Program-made: the position numbers and the translations under genes
Shown: positions 9,293 through 19,200 of the stretch, piece after piece
How positions within the stretch are numbered: the stretch's first letter is position 1
Layout of the letters: every line of letters starts with the position of its first letter
Assembly: GCF_000745215.1 (NCBI RefSeq)
Contig: NZ_JQNK01000007.1
Span: forward strand, 1-64,000
Source: Methylosinus sp. PW1
Lineage (GTDB): Bacteria; Pseudomonadota; Alphaproteobacteria; Rhizobiales; Beijerinckiaceae
DNA: 64,000 nucleotides
Reading direction: 5' to 3'
Notes under the pieces: generated by a model
What the model was told of the DNA's origin: nothing
Databases searched by the model: none
What the model saw: only the letters and a program-made list of their open reading frames with translations

Positions 9293-9588
9293 GCGATTTT
9301 GCCCCTAGCCGACCGATAGATCGCCGCGCTCTCGCGCGCAGGCTTTTGCGCGAATGGCAAGCGCTTCGCGTGAGCCGTTGTGCGCGGGTGCGCGCGTCAG
9401 GCGATTCGCAGAACGAACGAATATCGTTCAATCGCGACGATCACGCGGCGTCGCATCGCGACGCGTCGTCGTGACACTGTGTTTCGCGAAAGAGGGCGTG
9501 CGTCGTGCATCGATAATTTGTCGCTTCATATTCGCACACACCCTCTCGATGATCGTCGACGTCGAATCTTTTCGAGAGGGATGGCCTC

Positions 9589-10215
9589 ATGCAAAACGAA
9601 CACGCCGCAATCAATCGCCGATTGTCCGATCCGGATTTTCAGGCGTCTCTTCTATCCAAAGCCATCGGCCTCGCTATCGGATCGTCGCTGCTGGCGACGG
9701 TCTTCGTCGTCCACGACGCCTATCTGTGGACGCATCCGCCGACCCCGAAATATTTTGTGATCGACGGACGGAAGACGCGCGAGGTCACGGCGCTCGACAC
9801 GCCGATCGTCGACGACGCGCAGCTGCTCGATTGGTCGACGCGCGCCGCGCTCGCGCCCTACAACATCAACTACAATGATTATCCGCAGCAACTTTCCGCT
9901 GCGAGCCGAAAATTCTCCAAGCGCGGCTGGAACAGTTTCGCCACCAGCGTGATGGACACCAAGAATTTCGACACGATGAAACGGTCGATGCTGCTCTGCT
10001 ACGCGCAGGCGCAGCGCGCCGCCGTCATCAGCGAAGTCGCCACGATCGCGGGAGCGCTCGCTTACCGCATCCAGGTTCCAATCGTTCAGACCTGCCAGAA
10101 CAGTCAGCAGAACATCACGCAGAATCTCGTGATCAAAGCGCTCGTCACGAGAACGAACGACGAGGATCGACCGGACGGGTTGGAGATCGACGAGCTCGTG
10201 GCGGTTCGCCAATAG
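9589..10215 (+). CDS. dotI: DotI/IcmL (TraM) inner-membrane T4BSS protein
   Basis: A 208-aa bitopic inner-membrane protein. It has a short cytoplasmic head, one membrane helix at about residues 25-45, then a periplasmic VirB8-like domain starting with the YFVIDGRK and PIVDDAQLLDWSTRAAL pattern typical of DotI/IcmL/TraM. DotI forms part of the inner-membrane complex of type IVB systems. Length is near the family norm of about 210 aa. It is followed after 16 bases by dotH in the same operon. Confidence 0.85.
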   Translation: MQNEHAAINRRLSDPDFQASLLSKAIGLAIGSSLLATVFVVHDAYLWTHPPTPKYFVIDGRKTREVTALDTPIVDDAQLLDWSTRAALAPYNINYNDYPQQLSAASRKFSKRGWNSFATSVMDTKNFDTMKRSMLLCYAQAQRAAVISEVATIAGALAYRIQVPIVQTCQNSQQNITQNLVIKALVTRTNDEDRPDGLEIDELVAVRQ

Positions 10216-10231
10216 CAACGAGGACGAAAAG

Positions 10232-11188
10232 ATGCTGAACAAACGCATATTATTCGGCGCGGCAGTCGTGCTGTTGGCGCCTGTTTCGCCAGGTCTCGCG
10301 CAGCAATCGGCGAGCATTCCTGGAGCTGCGGACGGCGGCGGCGCGCAGGCGTCGGGATCGGCCGATCGAGCCGCGAACTTCATTCCTCTGACGCCCGGAA
10401 TGATCCGGGATCTGGGCAAGCGCTTCGGAGACAACAAGCGCGCGCAGGAGCAGGCGACGACGGAGTTCGCGGCGCCGGCGAGCCGGCGCGTCAATGTCTC
10501 GTTCACGCCGGGGCAGGCGGTCAACATCATTCAGACCGTCAAGGGCTATCCGACCGCGCTCTCCTTCTTCGACCGCACCGGCGAGCCGTGGCCGATCCAA
10601 TGGGACACGAACAGCAATCCGGCGGCCGTCACGGAAGGGGGCAACTGTAACACCGGGCCGAACGCCAGCGGCCCGGCGGTCGCCGCCACGGGGTTTTATG
10701 TCTGCACGCCCGCGAAGGGATCGAATGTCCTGGAGATCACGCCGATGTCGCTGCAGCCGCGCGGCGGCCTCGTGGTGACGCTGCAGGGCGCTCCGAAGCC
10801 GATCAGCTTCTTGCTGATCGGCGGGGGCGCCCGCTACGACGCCGATATCTCGATCCAGGTGGCGGAACGAGGGCCAAATGCGAAGGCGGGGACCGTTCGC
10901 GCGAACGCGCCGGATACGGCGGCCCCGTTCCTCACCGCTATGCTCGACGGCGTTCCGCCGGCCGAGGCGACGCCAATGTCGGTCAGAGGCGTCTCTCCAG
11001 ACGAGCTGCGCGCCTGGCGGCTCGGCGATCGCGTCTATCTGCGCACGCGTCTCACCTTGATCTCCCCGGAATGGACGGCGTCCGAGGCCGCCGAAGGGGG
11101 CCTCACTGTCTACCAGCTTCCCGCTACGCCGGTCGTGCTGCTCTCCCATCAGGGACGCACCGTCTCGGCCTCTTTGACGGAGGATTGA
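10232..11188 (+). CDS. dotH: DotH/IcmK (TraN) outer-membrane core protein
   Basis: A 318-aa secreted protein with a signal peptide ending near residue 24 (GLAQ). A low-complexity linker is followed by the family-typical segment LTPGMIRDLGKRF, then a beta-rich domain with PGQAVNIIQTVKGYPTALSF and DRTGEPWPI. DotH/IcmK/TraN is the VirB9-like component that, with DotC and DotD, builds the outer-membrane ring. The stop is immediately followed by the GTG of dotG. Somewhat shorter than the Legionella protein. Confidence 0.88.
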   Translation: MLNKRILFGAAVVLLAPVSPGLAQQSASIPGAADGGGAQASGSADRAANFIPLTPGMIRDLGKRFGDNKRAQEQATTEFAAPASRRVNVSFTPGQAVNIIQTVKGYPTALSFFDRTGEPWPIQWDTNSNPAAVTEGGNCNTGPNASGPAVAATGFYVCTPAKGSNVLEITPMSLQPRGGLVVTLQGAPKPISFLLIGGGARYDADISIQVAERGPNAKAGTVRANAPDTAAPFLTAMLDGVPPAEATPMSVRGVSPDELRAWRLGDRVYLRTRLTLISPEWTASEAAEGGLTVYQLPATPVVLLSHQGRTVSASLTED

Positions 11189-12511
11189 GTGTCCAATCTC
11201 TTTTCGAAAATCCCGCTGCTGTCGCAGCTCCGTGAGTTCAATCGAGGCGGCCGGGGCGGCCCGGCTCGGATTGTCACCATCGCGGTGGTCGGCGTGTCGA
11301 TGACCGCGCTGCTCGTCGGCGTTTCGTCGATCACGCATCCGACGCCGCCGGAATCGTCGGTCGCCAAAATGCCGGAGGTCGACCCGCTGCCGGGCGGAAT
11401 GCACAGCAATCCGGCGCAGGATGCGCTGCTGAAGCGACATGCGCAGAGCCAAGCGGACAAAGCGCTCGCGTCTGGGGCGTCCTATACGCCGCCCCTGCCT
11501 GCCGCGGCGCCCCTGCGGCTCGTCGATCGGCGCGAGCCCGAGGAGGTCGCCGAGTCCGAGCCTCCACCCGAGCCGGCAGTGGTCCCGATGCCAGAGCCGG
11601 CGCCGATCTACGTCCCGCCCGAAAGACCTCGAGAGGAAGCGCGCGTCGAACAAATCGCCGCCAGCGAGCCCCCGAGCACGAACGCGAGCGCTGGAGCGAA
11701 CGACGAGCAATTCCGGCAGGCGGTGGGCGATCTGTTCAAGCAGTGGGAAGGACGGCCGCCGCGCACGGATCTGGTGCTGGCGCCGGCCACGGAAGTCCGA
11801 GACGATCTCGCGCCGGGGCAGGGCAACCGCATCGAACAACGCGCCGCGAGCACGCGCTCGGCGCCGCCGGCGCAACAACAGCAACGCGCGGCGGAAAACG
11901 TCTTGGTCCCGGCAGGGCGCGGCGTCTACGCCCATACGGTGCTCTCGGTCAATTCCGACACGGGGGGACCGATCGTCCTGCAGGCGGACACGGGACCGCT
12001 GGCGGGCGACCGAATGATCGGGACCTTCTCCAAGAACCAGGCGGTCGGCGCGTTGTTCGGCGACACCGAGCGACTCATTGTGCGGATCAATTCGGTCGAG
12101 CACCACGGGCAGACGATAAACGTGCAAGGCCTGGTGATCGCGCCGGACAGCATGGAGACCGCCGTCGCGACCAGCGTCGATCAGCACTACATCGAGCGCT
12201 TCGCTTTGCCGACGGCGGCCGCTTTCGTCGCCGGTCTCGGCCAGGCGATCGCGCTGTCGAACTCGACGATCGGCTACACGCCGTTCGGCGGCATGATCCA
12301 GAGCTACGGCAAGCTGGATTTCCGACAGCAGGCGGGCATCGCCGGCGGCGCGGCGGCTGCACAAATCGGCCAGACGCTGCACCAGCAAACGCCGAAGGGC
12401 GCGACCGTCTTCCTCGCCGCCAATGCGGGCGTCGGCGTCATTTTCTTGTCCAATGTCGCCGCGGCGCCGGAGATGGCGAGCGTCGATCCCGCGAGTCTCA
12501 ACACGAAGTAG
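11189..12511 (+). CDS. dotG: DotG/IcmE (TraO) VirB10-like channel protein
   Basis: A 440-aa protein spanning the envelope. A single membrane helix lies at about residues 28-50, then a Pro/Glu-rich periplasmic stretch (about 70-200). The C-terminal VirB10-like domain (about 230-440) has LVPAGRGVYAHTVLSVNSD and a GDRMIGTFS motif. GTG start abuts the dotH stop and has GGAGG 6 bases upstream. The protein is much shorter than Legionella DotG (about 1000 aa) because the long pentapeptide repeat region is absent, as in plasmid TraO proteins. That points to a conjugation-type core. Confidence 0.88.
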   Translation: MSNLFSKIPLLSQLREFNRGGRGGPARIVTIAVVGVSMTALLVGVSSITHPTPPESSVAKMPEVDPLPGGMHSNPAQDALLKRHAQSQADKALASGASYTPPLPAAAPLRLVDRREPEEVAESEPPPEPAVVPMPEPAPIYVPPERPREEARVEQIAASEPPSTNASAGANDEQFRQAVGDLFKQWEGRPPRTDLVLAPATEVRDDLAPGQGNRIEQRAASTRSAPPAQQQQRAAENVLVPAGRGVYAHTVLSVNSDTGGPIVLQADTGPLAGDRMIGTFSKNQAVGALFGDTERLIVRINSVEHHGQTINVQGLVIAPDSMETAVATSVDQHYIERFALPTAAAFVAGLGQAIALSNSTIGYTPFGGMIQSYGKLDFRQQAGIAGGAAAAQIGQTLHQQTPKGATVFLAANAGVGVIFLSNVAAAPEMASVDPASLNTK

Positions 12512-12521
12512 GAGAACACCA

Positions 12522-13940
12522 ATGAGCGATGTCGCCGCCAATCTACATTTCGTCGAAAGCGACGAAGCCCGAGGGCTCGCGCTGGGCCTACCGGAGTCCG
12601 ACGCCGAGACGGCGCCAACCAAGCCCTCGTCCCAGGAGGACAAGGGTTCTGACAAGCAAACGCTGGCCGCGTCGATCGCGACCGGCTTCGCGCGCATCCG
12701 CACGGAATTCCTCGGTCGCCAAGGGAAGCCCGACGACACGGAGGCAAAGGAGACATTGTCCGACACGGACGCCGATCCGAACGCTCCGCATGTCGCCGAG
12801 TCTGATCCGGCTCTGCGCGCCGACGAAAAGAAGGCGCGGACGAATTTCTTCGATCCGTTCGAACGCTACAAGCTCGCGACTTCGGTTTCTCTCGCGGCTC
12901 TCGGCGTCGCGGCCATCGCCGCAGTCGCTCTTTTGCCGAATGGCGGAGCCTTCGAGGGCGGGGTGACGGAGAAAGGCGTCGACGCCGGGCTCATGGCTCC
13001 GGCGTCGAAACTCGCTGCTGTGCCGCTGAACGAGCGCGTCGAGCGCACCTTGGAAATGCCGGCGACGTCGCCTCCTCAGAAGATCGCGGAGGAGGTCCAA
13101 GCGTTCTGGAGCCCCGAGAAAGAAAAAGACCAGGAGAACCGCAAGACGCCGAGCGGGACGTTCGCGGTCGCCGCCCCCGCTGCCGCGGCGCCAGTTGTCG
13201 TAGGAGAAGTCGGCGTACGACCGCCGACCGCTGGCCCGAAAGCCGCGCCTGTCGTCGCCGCAAAGTCGATGGCCGCGCCGCCGCCGGCGCTGCCCGCTTC
13301 GGTCGCCGCCCCGGTCGCTACCGCGACGCCCTTTACGGTGAGCGAAGCTCCCGCGAAGGCGAGGGAGGAGGGAGTCAAGCGCGTCGCGTCATTGCCGCCG
13401 GACGCGCCCGTCAAGGCGGAAGAGAAGCAGCTGGAGATGGAAACGAGACTGTTCGGCATGATCACCGAGCTCTCGACATTGGTGCGCCACACCAGAGAGG
13501 AGATCGCCACTCTGCAGGACAGCGACAAGAGATCGGCGCGCGCGATCGAGGCGAAGCTGAACGATTTCGAACGGCGCTTGAACCTCGGCGAGGCCCAACG
13601 CTCGCTCGACGCGGCGAAAGCCACTCCGACATCCCCACCGGAACAAGCGAGCCCACCCGTCCCGCCCCCGGCCGCGCGGCCGGCCGCGATGAAGGGCGTC
13701 GTCCCGGCGTCCTCGTCCACGAAGAGCGAGCCCGACGCCGCCACGCCGCCCGCCCGATATCGCGTGCAGGCCGCGTCGCCGGGCCTCGCCATGCTGGCCG
13801 AGCTCGATCGCAGTGGAGACGAGATCGCCCCGCTGCAAATCGGGATCGGAGCGCATGTGCCGGGCTATGGGCGCGTCACCAAGATCAGCCAGCGCGGAAC
13901 CGAATGGGTCGTGCAGACGGAGAAGGGGCCGATCCGCTGA
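12522..13940 (+). CDS. dotF: DotF/IcmG (TraP)-like inner-membrane T4BSS protein
   Basis: This 472-aa protein begins at the ATG preceded by TAGGAGAACACCA; a longer upstream reading overlaps dotG and is unlikely. There is a long acidic cytoplasmic head (residues about 1-120), one membrane helix (about 125-148), a Pro/Ala-rich linker, and a coiled coil at about 300-370 (METRLFGMITELSTLVRHT). The C-terminal beta domain (YRVQAASPGLAML, then a VPGYGRVTKI motif) resembles TraP/IcmG tails. DotF links inner- and outer-membrane complexes. The assignment fits the gene order DotI-H-G-F. Confidence 0.75.
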   Translation: MSDVAANLHFVESDEARGLALGLPESDAETAPTKPSSQEDKGSDKQTLAASIATGFARIRTEFLGRQGKPDDTEAKETLSDTDADPNAPHVAESDPALRADEKKARTNFFDPFERYKLATSVSLAALGVAAIAAVALLPNGGAFEGGVTEKGVDAGLMAPASKLAAVPLNERVERTLEMPATSPPQKIAEEVQAFWSPEKEKDQENRKTPSGTFAVAAPAAAAPVVVGEVGVRPPTAGPKAAPVVAAKSMAAPPPALPASVAAPVATATPFTVSEAPAKAREEGVKRVASLPPDAPVKAEEKQLEMETRLFGMITELSTLVRHTREEIATLQDSDKRSARAIEAKLNDFERRLNLGEAQRSLDAAKATPTSPPEQASPPVPPPAARPAAMKGVVPASSSTKSEPDAATPPARYRVQAASPGLAMLAELDRSGDEIAPLQIGIGAHVPGYGRVTKISQRGTEWVVQTEKGPIR

Positions 13941-13979
13941 GCGGGTCGGCTTTCCGGCATTCGGTAGGAGGGGGCTGAC

Positions 13980-14516
13980 GTGCAAGGATTGGTCAATTTC
14001 GCGGGAGAGATCGGCAACGCAATCGCGATTTTGTTGCCGACCTTTTGTTATCTGACGGCGCTCGCGCTGTTCATGTCGGCCGGATGGGGATTTTGGACGC
14101 AGGCGCAGAGCCACAATCCCTATCGCGGCCGTCCTTGGGTTCCGTTCGTGGCGCTCGTCCTCTCGGGCGCCTTCGCCTCGTTTCCGTCGATCCTGACGAT
14201 GGCGAACAATACGGCCGGAACCAATCTGCAAGTGTCGATCGGGGCGTTGACGAGCTACACGGCGCCGACCGTCAACGGAAATATCCTGGGACAAACTCCT
14301 GGCGACGCCGTCGTCAATATCGTGACGTTGTTCCAGGGGTTCTTTCAGGCGGTCGGCGCGATGTCCTGCTTTTTCGCGATGCTGACCTGGAATGCGGTAA
14401 TCGCGGGCCGCAGCAATCGCAGTCCCGGCGGCTGCGGCGTGCAGTTCGTGTTCGGGATCATGCTCATCAACGTCGTGACCGTCGCGACATGGCTGGTTTC
14501 CGTATTTCGAACGTGA
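13980..14516 (+). CDS. TraQ/DotE (IcmC)-like membrane protein
   Basis: A 178-aa membrane protein with about four hydrophobic segments (residues 13-36, 56-75, 110-135 and 150-172) and an N-P-Y motif after the first helix. A GTG start is preceded by TAGGAGGGGG. Position after dotF, size and helix count match TraQ of IncI and the small DotE/IcmC-type inner-membrane proteins. The specific paralogue cannot be fixed by eye. Confidence 0.6.
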   Translation: MQGLVNFAGEIGNAIAILLPTFCYLTALALFMSAGWGFWTQAQSHNPYRGRPWVPFVALVLSGAFASFPSILTMANNTAGTNLQVSIGALTSYTAPTVNGNILGQTPGDAVVNIVTLFQGFFQAVGAMSCFFAMLTWNAVIAGRSNRSPGGCGVQFVFGIMLINVVTVATWLVSVFRT

Positions 14517-14568
14517 ACCGTCGAGGGCGTCCGTCGACTCGAATTCGCGACGCGGTGGAGAAAACATC

Positions 14569-14912
14569 ATGCAGATTGTCGAGAAGCTGATGCAGCTTCC
14601 AATCGTGATCACCTTGGTCGGTTGGGCGTTGTTCTATTCGTGGTTGTTTTCGATGGCGGGGCTCGGACTGTCGGTCACAACCTGCTCGATCTCGCTGAGC
14701 GGCAGGAGCTGGTGGAGCGCTTCGCCATGACGATGAGCTTCTATCTCGTGCTAGCGACGTTCGTGAGCTGCGCTGTCTATCTGTTGGCGTTCGTAAGTTT
14801 GGCGCGCCACTTTCTCTCCCATGCACGTAAATACCGGCTCGCCGACATCGCAATAGTTCCGGCTGTCGGCCTCGCTGGAATGAGCGCGCTTCTCCTCGGA
14901 GTCCCGCATTGA
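14569..14912 (+). pseudogene. small T4BSS-operon membrane protein, probable single-base frameshift (or two overlapping genes)
   Basis: The ATG at 14569 has GGTGGAG 12 bases upstream and opens a hydrophobic protein that stops at 14730. A second frame continues with LLDLAERQELVERFAMTM and two more hydrophobic helices to 14912. Read with one missing base near 14655-14675, the two give a smooth protein of about 114 aa with three membrane segments. Alternatively they are two coupled genes, 14569-14730 and 14727-14912, sharing a classical ATGA overlap. The coherent coding look of the second frame upstream of 14727 favours the frameshift view. It lies between the TraQ-like and IcmD-like genes. The family was not recognised. 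Confidence 0.5.
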
Positions 14913-15049
14913 GGCGGTTCCTCCATCGCCTCGCGGCGCCCGGAACAACCATCTGCGAGAAGGTCGCGAAGGGTTTGTTTTGGGGGATCGCGATGAACCC
15001 CGGCGTGTGGCTGTTCGCGATCGCCCATCTCTTCGCTCGGCAGCGATAG
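14909..15049 (+). CDS. possible 46-aa small protein, TTG start
   Basis: A short open frame starts at a TTG that overlaps the preceding stop (TTGA) with CGGAG about 7 bases upstream. It encodes a small basic N-terminus followed by one hydrophobic segment (GLFWGIAMNPGVWLFAIAHL) and ends in a basic tail. That looks like a single-pass membrane peptide. No family was recognised. Evidence is only spacing, overlap and composition. Confidence 0.3.
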   Translation: MRRFLHRLAAPGTTICEKVAKGLFWGIAMNPGVWLFAIAHLFARQR

Positions 15050-15152
15050 GCGAAAAAAATATTTTCGGCGCGCGAACGCGACGCTCGATATCCGCACAGC
15101 TTCGTCCGAATCTTTTTTTCGAGGGCGTGAGGCGCTCTCTCAATCGAAGGAG

Positions 15153-15563
15153 ATGAACTTGCAGACCATCGCCAAAATCAAATCCCATGTGTCGTCCTTG
15201 CTCGCCGGCGCGGCGCTCTCCGTCTCTCTCGGAGCGACGAGCGCCTTTGCTCAGGCGGCTGGCCAGACGCTCGGCTCGCAGGTGCAGAGCATTTCGAAGG
15301 AGTTCTCGACCGCCGGCGGCTTCGCCGGCTCGACCGCTATGTATGTCGCCGCACTGGTGACCTTCATCGCGGGCGTCTGGTTCCTGTGGCAGAGCCGACA
15401 GCCGGAAAACCGCGAGAGCGGGAAGGTCGCGGCCGGTCTCACGGGCCTCGTGCTGACCGGCCTGTTCGTGGCGGGAGGCAACTGGATCCAGAAGGCCTCC
15501 TACACGACCACGGGCGCCGGCGCGAAAGTGTCCGACCAGGCCGGCGTCATCACCTTCCAGTGA
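15153..15563 (+). CDS. icmD: DotP/IcmD (TraR)-like small membrane protein
   Basis: A 136-aa protein with an N-terminal signal-like helix (residues about 14-33, ending in AFAQ) and then two membrane helices (about 62-82 and 92-112), separated by a polar loop rich in Gln, Pro, Glu and Asn. The pattern GGFAGSTAMYVAALVTFIAG, charged loop, second helix and Gly/Thr-rich tail matches IcmD/TraR proteins, integral inner-membrane parts of type IVB systems of about 130 aa. AAGGAG lies 5-6 bases before the ATG. Confidence 0.65.
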   Translation: MNLQTIAKIKSHVSSLLAGAALSVSLGATSAFAQAAGQTLGSQVQSISKEFSTAGGFAGSTAMYVAALVTFIAGVWFLWQSRQPENRESGKVAAGLTGLVLTGLFVAGGNWIQKASYTTTGAGAKVSDQAGVITFQ

Positions 15564-15741
15564 TGTCCAACGCTCTCGCGTTCCTCGCTGGCGCAATGCG
15601 GCGGGGACGCAAGAGAATGATGGCCCTCGCCGGTCGTTCGGTTTCACAGCCGAAGACCGGCGAGGGCGCATCGATATCGAGGATCGGCGCGTCGATATGC
15701 TCACTCTTTCACTATCGGCTCTGAACCATGGCGCACGGCCA

Positions 15742-16293
15742 ATGGCGAAGTCGCGAGCGCGAACATTCCCGACACGCTGCGCGCATTGCGGTTGCGAAAT
15801 CGAAAGCTCGACCGCGACGTTGCAGGACGCCTCCGACGATCCTTCGAGCTGCGCATTGTGCCACCTCGCGCAAAATCTCGACTGCTCCGAGATCGACCAC
15901 GAGGCGGTCCTGATCTGGGCGCCGGAATTTACCCAAGGCGCTCTCAACGCCCTCGTCCATCGCGTGCATTCGACTTTCGCTGCGCATGGAAAATCCGTGT
16001 CCTGGCCTCTCGATCCGCTTCCCCCGAACTGTTCCGAGCAGCTGCTCGCGGCGGCGTCCGCCTATGCCGCGCTCGCCGAACGCAGCGTAATCGCGAAAGC
16101 GCGGATCGGAACATCGTCGCCGCGCGATCTCGCGGAAGCGCTGTCGATGATCTCGCCGGGCTCTTACGCCCGTCGTCACGAGCTGCTCGGCGGCGCACGC
16201 CTGCTGTCGCTCGGACGATACTTCGTCGACGGCCGCGACATTTATCCGCGCTTGCTCGTCAGGGAGAGGCTCGCTTCGATTTTGAGGAGATAG
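15742..16293 (+). CDS. icmJ: DotN/IcmJ (TraT)-like zinc-binding coupling-complex protein
   Basis: A soluble protein of about 183 aa. It has a zinc-finger-like pair C-x2-C (CAHCGC) and C-x2-C (CALCH) in residues about 13-45, followed by the diagnostic IcmJ-like phrase AVLIWAPEFTQGALNALVHR. IcmJ/DotN binds DotL and DotM in the coupling complex. The chosen start is the second ATG (MAKSRART); an ATG at 15697 would add 15 residues, and neither has a strong ribosome site. It ends three bases before dotO. Confidence 0.72.
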   Translation: MAKSRARTFPTRCAHCGCEIESSTATLQDASDDPSSCALCHLAQNLDCSEIDHEAVLIWAPEFTQGALNALVHRVHSTFAAHGKSVSWPLDPLPPNCSEQLLAAASAYAALAERSVIAKARIGTSSPRDLAEALSMISPGSYARRHELLGGARLLSLGRYFVDGRDIYPRLLVRERLASILRR

Positions 16294-16296
16294 AAC

Positions 16297-19200
16297 ATGC
16301 TCCAATGGATTTCCCGCGGGCTCGCCGCGATGTCGTTGATGGCCAAGCAGCCCCTCGCGAGCTTTTGCGATATCGAAGCCTCGCATGGCGACGCGCTCGT
16401 CACCAAGCACGGCGACTATGTGAGCTTCCTGCGTCTCGGCGGCATGCGCCGCATGTCGACGCGGGCCGATATCGATCGCCTGGCCAACGCCATGCGCATC
16501 GACATCTCCGGGACGCTGGAGAACAGGGGACATGCCATCGTCGGATGGTACGCCTCCGATCCCGATCTCGCGGCGGTCGAGATCGAGCGCGTCAACATGT
16601 CGGCCTGCCGGGAGATCGCCAAGGAGATCGGGCTGGAGCTGGGCGATATTTTCGAGGAACGCAAAAAGCTCTGGACCGGCATGATGCGCTGGGAGGCGGC
16701 GTATTTCATCTTGTGGACGCGCGCCACGACGCTCACGAAGGAAGAGCGCAAGCAGATGAAGGAGGAGCAGGCCGCCAGCGCCAAAAAATGCCCGAACATC
16801 GGCGACGCCCAGAAATTCCATCTGCGCAGCGACGTCATGGCGGCGCGTCACACCGGCTTCGTCTCGCGCGTCGTGTCTTCATTGAAAGGGCTGGACGTCG
16901 CTGCGACGGAAATCTCGGCCCATGATGCTCTGGTGGTCGCGCGCGAGGCCATGTATCGCGAGACGGTCGGTTCCGGCTGGCGTCCGACCCTGGTCGGCGA
17001 CGCCTTTCGTCCGCGCTGGCCGGATGAGAAGGATGAGCGTCCGATCCTGGAGACGCTGATGTGGCCGGCGATCCGTGATCTCTTCTTCGACTCCGATGCA
17101 ATCGTCCATGACGGGCAACGCGTGGAGATCGGCCTCTATGATTATGGCTGCGTCGATATGACGATGGGACCGGAGGACCCTCGGCCATTCGTCGAGCTGT
17201 CGTCGCGGCTTGGGCAGGATCGCGTCCCTTGGCGCGTCTCCTTCGTGATCGAGGGCGGCGGCAATTCGGACATGCTCCTGAAGAGCGCCGGCGCGCAGTT
17301 CTTGTGGATGTTTCCCAGCAACCGGGACATCACCCGCGCCTTCGAGCATTTGAAGCGCGAGCGCGAAAACAACAACCATATCGCCGTTCGCCTGCGGGCG
17401 TCCTTTGCGACCTGGGCTCCGTTCGGAGAAGTGGGCAAGCTGCGGCTACGACTGTCGACACTGAAGCAACGCCTCGAGGCCTGGGGAAATTGCCGGGGCA
17501 CGACCGTCATCGGCGATCCACTCGAAGGCGTCATGGGCAGCGTGCCGGGATTGGCGCTCGCGTCCACGGCGCCGCCGTCGGTGGCGCTGATCGGCGACGT
17601 GCTGGCGATGCTGCCCTGGGGACGAACCGCCTCACCCTGGGACCGAGGCAGCGTGCTGTTCCGCCAGCCGAACGGCGCCATGTGGCCCTATGACCCCTCT
17701 GGCGGCTCGAAGCGGCCGCAGGTGCTCGACACATTCGTCGCGCCGCCCCGTTCGGGAAAATCGGTGCTGGCGAATACGATCAACCTCGGCCTCTGCCTCA
17801 GCTCCGTCGCGCTCGGGGCGGTCGGGGCGAAGCTGCCTCTGATCGGCAAGGTCGATATCGGCGATTCGGCGGAAGGCTTCGTGCTTCTCGTTCAAGAAGC
17901 CCTGGGACCACAGCGCCGGCACGAGGCGATCTACACGCGCATGCAATTCGCGCAGGGCTTCGAGTTCAACGTCTTCGATCTGCAGGTCGGCTGCGCTTAT
18001 CCGCTGCCGCTCGAAAAGGCGTTCTTGCAGAATTTTCTGGCGCTGATCACGCTGCCGCCGGATCAGAGCACGCCCTTCGAAGGCATGAATCAGATGATCG
18101 GCATTGTGATCGACGAAGCCTATCGGCTCTGCACCGATGTTCCGGGGGCGTCTCCCAAGCGCTATCGGCGTGGCGTCGAGCCTCTCATCGACGCGGCGAT
18201 CGAACGACACGGCGTCGAATTGCATCATGACGAGCCGCATTGGCGAGACGTGGTGCAGGCCCTATACGCGGTCGGAGATTATCGTCTCGCGGAAGTGGCG
18301 CAACGGCACGCTGTCCCTGTGTTGGAGGATCTGGTCGGCGCGGCGCGAACCGACCAGGTCAAGGACATGTTCGGCAAGCTCACCATCGCGATGACGGCGG
18401 AGCAGGCCTCGGACCTGTTCGAACGCTATATCTACGATGTCATTCGCAAGTTTCCGACCTTGAACAGCCCGACGCGGCTGGATTTCGGGGCGGCGCGGAT
18501 CATCGTCATGGATCTCGCGGAAGTCGCGCCGACCGGCTCGGCGGCAGCCAATCGCCAGACCGAGATGATGTATATGCTCGCCCGCCACATCATCGCGCGC
18601 AATTTCTTCCTGAAGCCCGACTACCTCCCATTCGTGCCGGCAGAGGCGCGCGGCTTTCACCAGCCGCGCTTTCAGGAAATCTACGAATCGGTGAAGCGGC
18701 TCGACTATGACGAATGGCATCGCACGCAAGGCAGTCCGCAGGTCCGCGCGCAAGCCGAGCTCGATGTGCGCGAAGGCCCCAAGCACAATGTTCAGCTCGG
18801 CTTCGCCAGTCAGCGTCTGAGCGACATGGGCGACGCGATCGTCAGTCAATCGACAGGGCGTTTCGTGCTGCGGGCCGGCGACGACGCGGAAGCCGAGGAG
18901 ATCGTTCAGCGCTTCAATCTCTCCGAAGCGAGCGCCGACATCGTCCGCCACCGCCTTCATGGACCCGGTCCCGCCGGCGCGCCGTTCCTGGCAGTGCTGC
19001 AAGCGGATAACGCCAAATATGAGCAGATGCTCGTCAACACGCTCGGTCCGATCGAGCTGTGGGCGCTGTCGACGACCCCTGGCGATAGAGCGCTGCGCAA
19101 TCGTCTTTACGACCGCATCGGGTTTCGCGAGGCGCTGCGGCGCCTCGCGAGAATATTTCCGGGCGGTTCGGCGGAAAAGGAGATCGAGGAGCGCAAGGCC

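Noticed and set aside
12423..12521. N-terminal extension of the DotF-like gene overlapping dotG
   Set aside because: The ATG at 12522 has a good ribosome site, and the extension is just the shifted reading of the dotG end.
10250..12766. An 838-codon open frame on the minus strand opposite dotH-dotG
   Set aside because: It lies antisense to clearly coding DotH and DotG, is full of Arg/Ala typical of GC-rich shadow frames, and has no motif.
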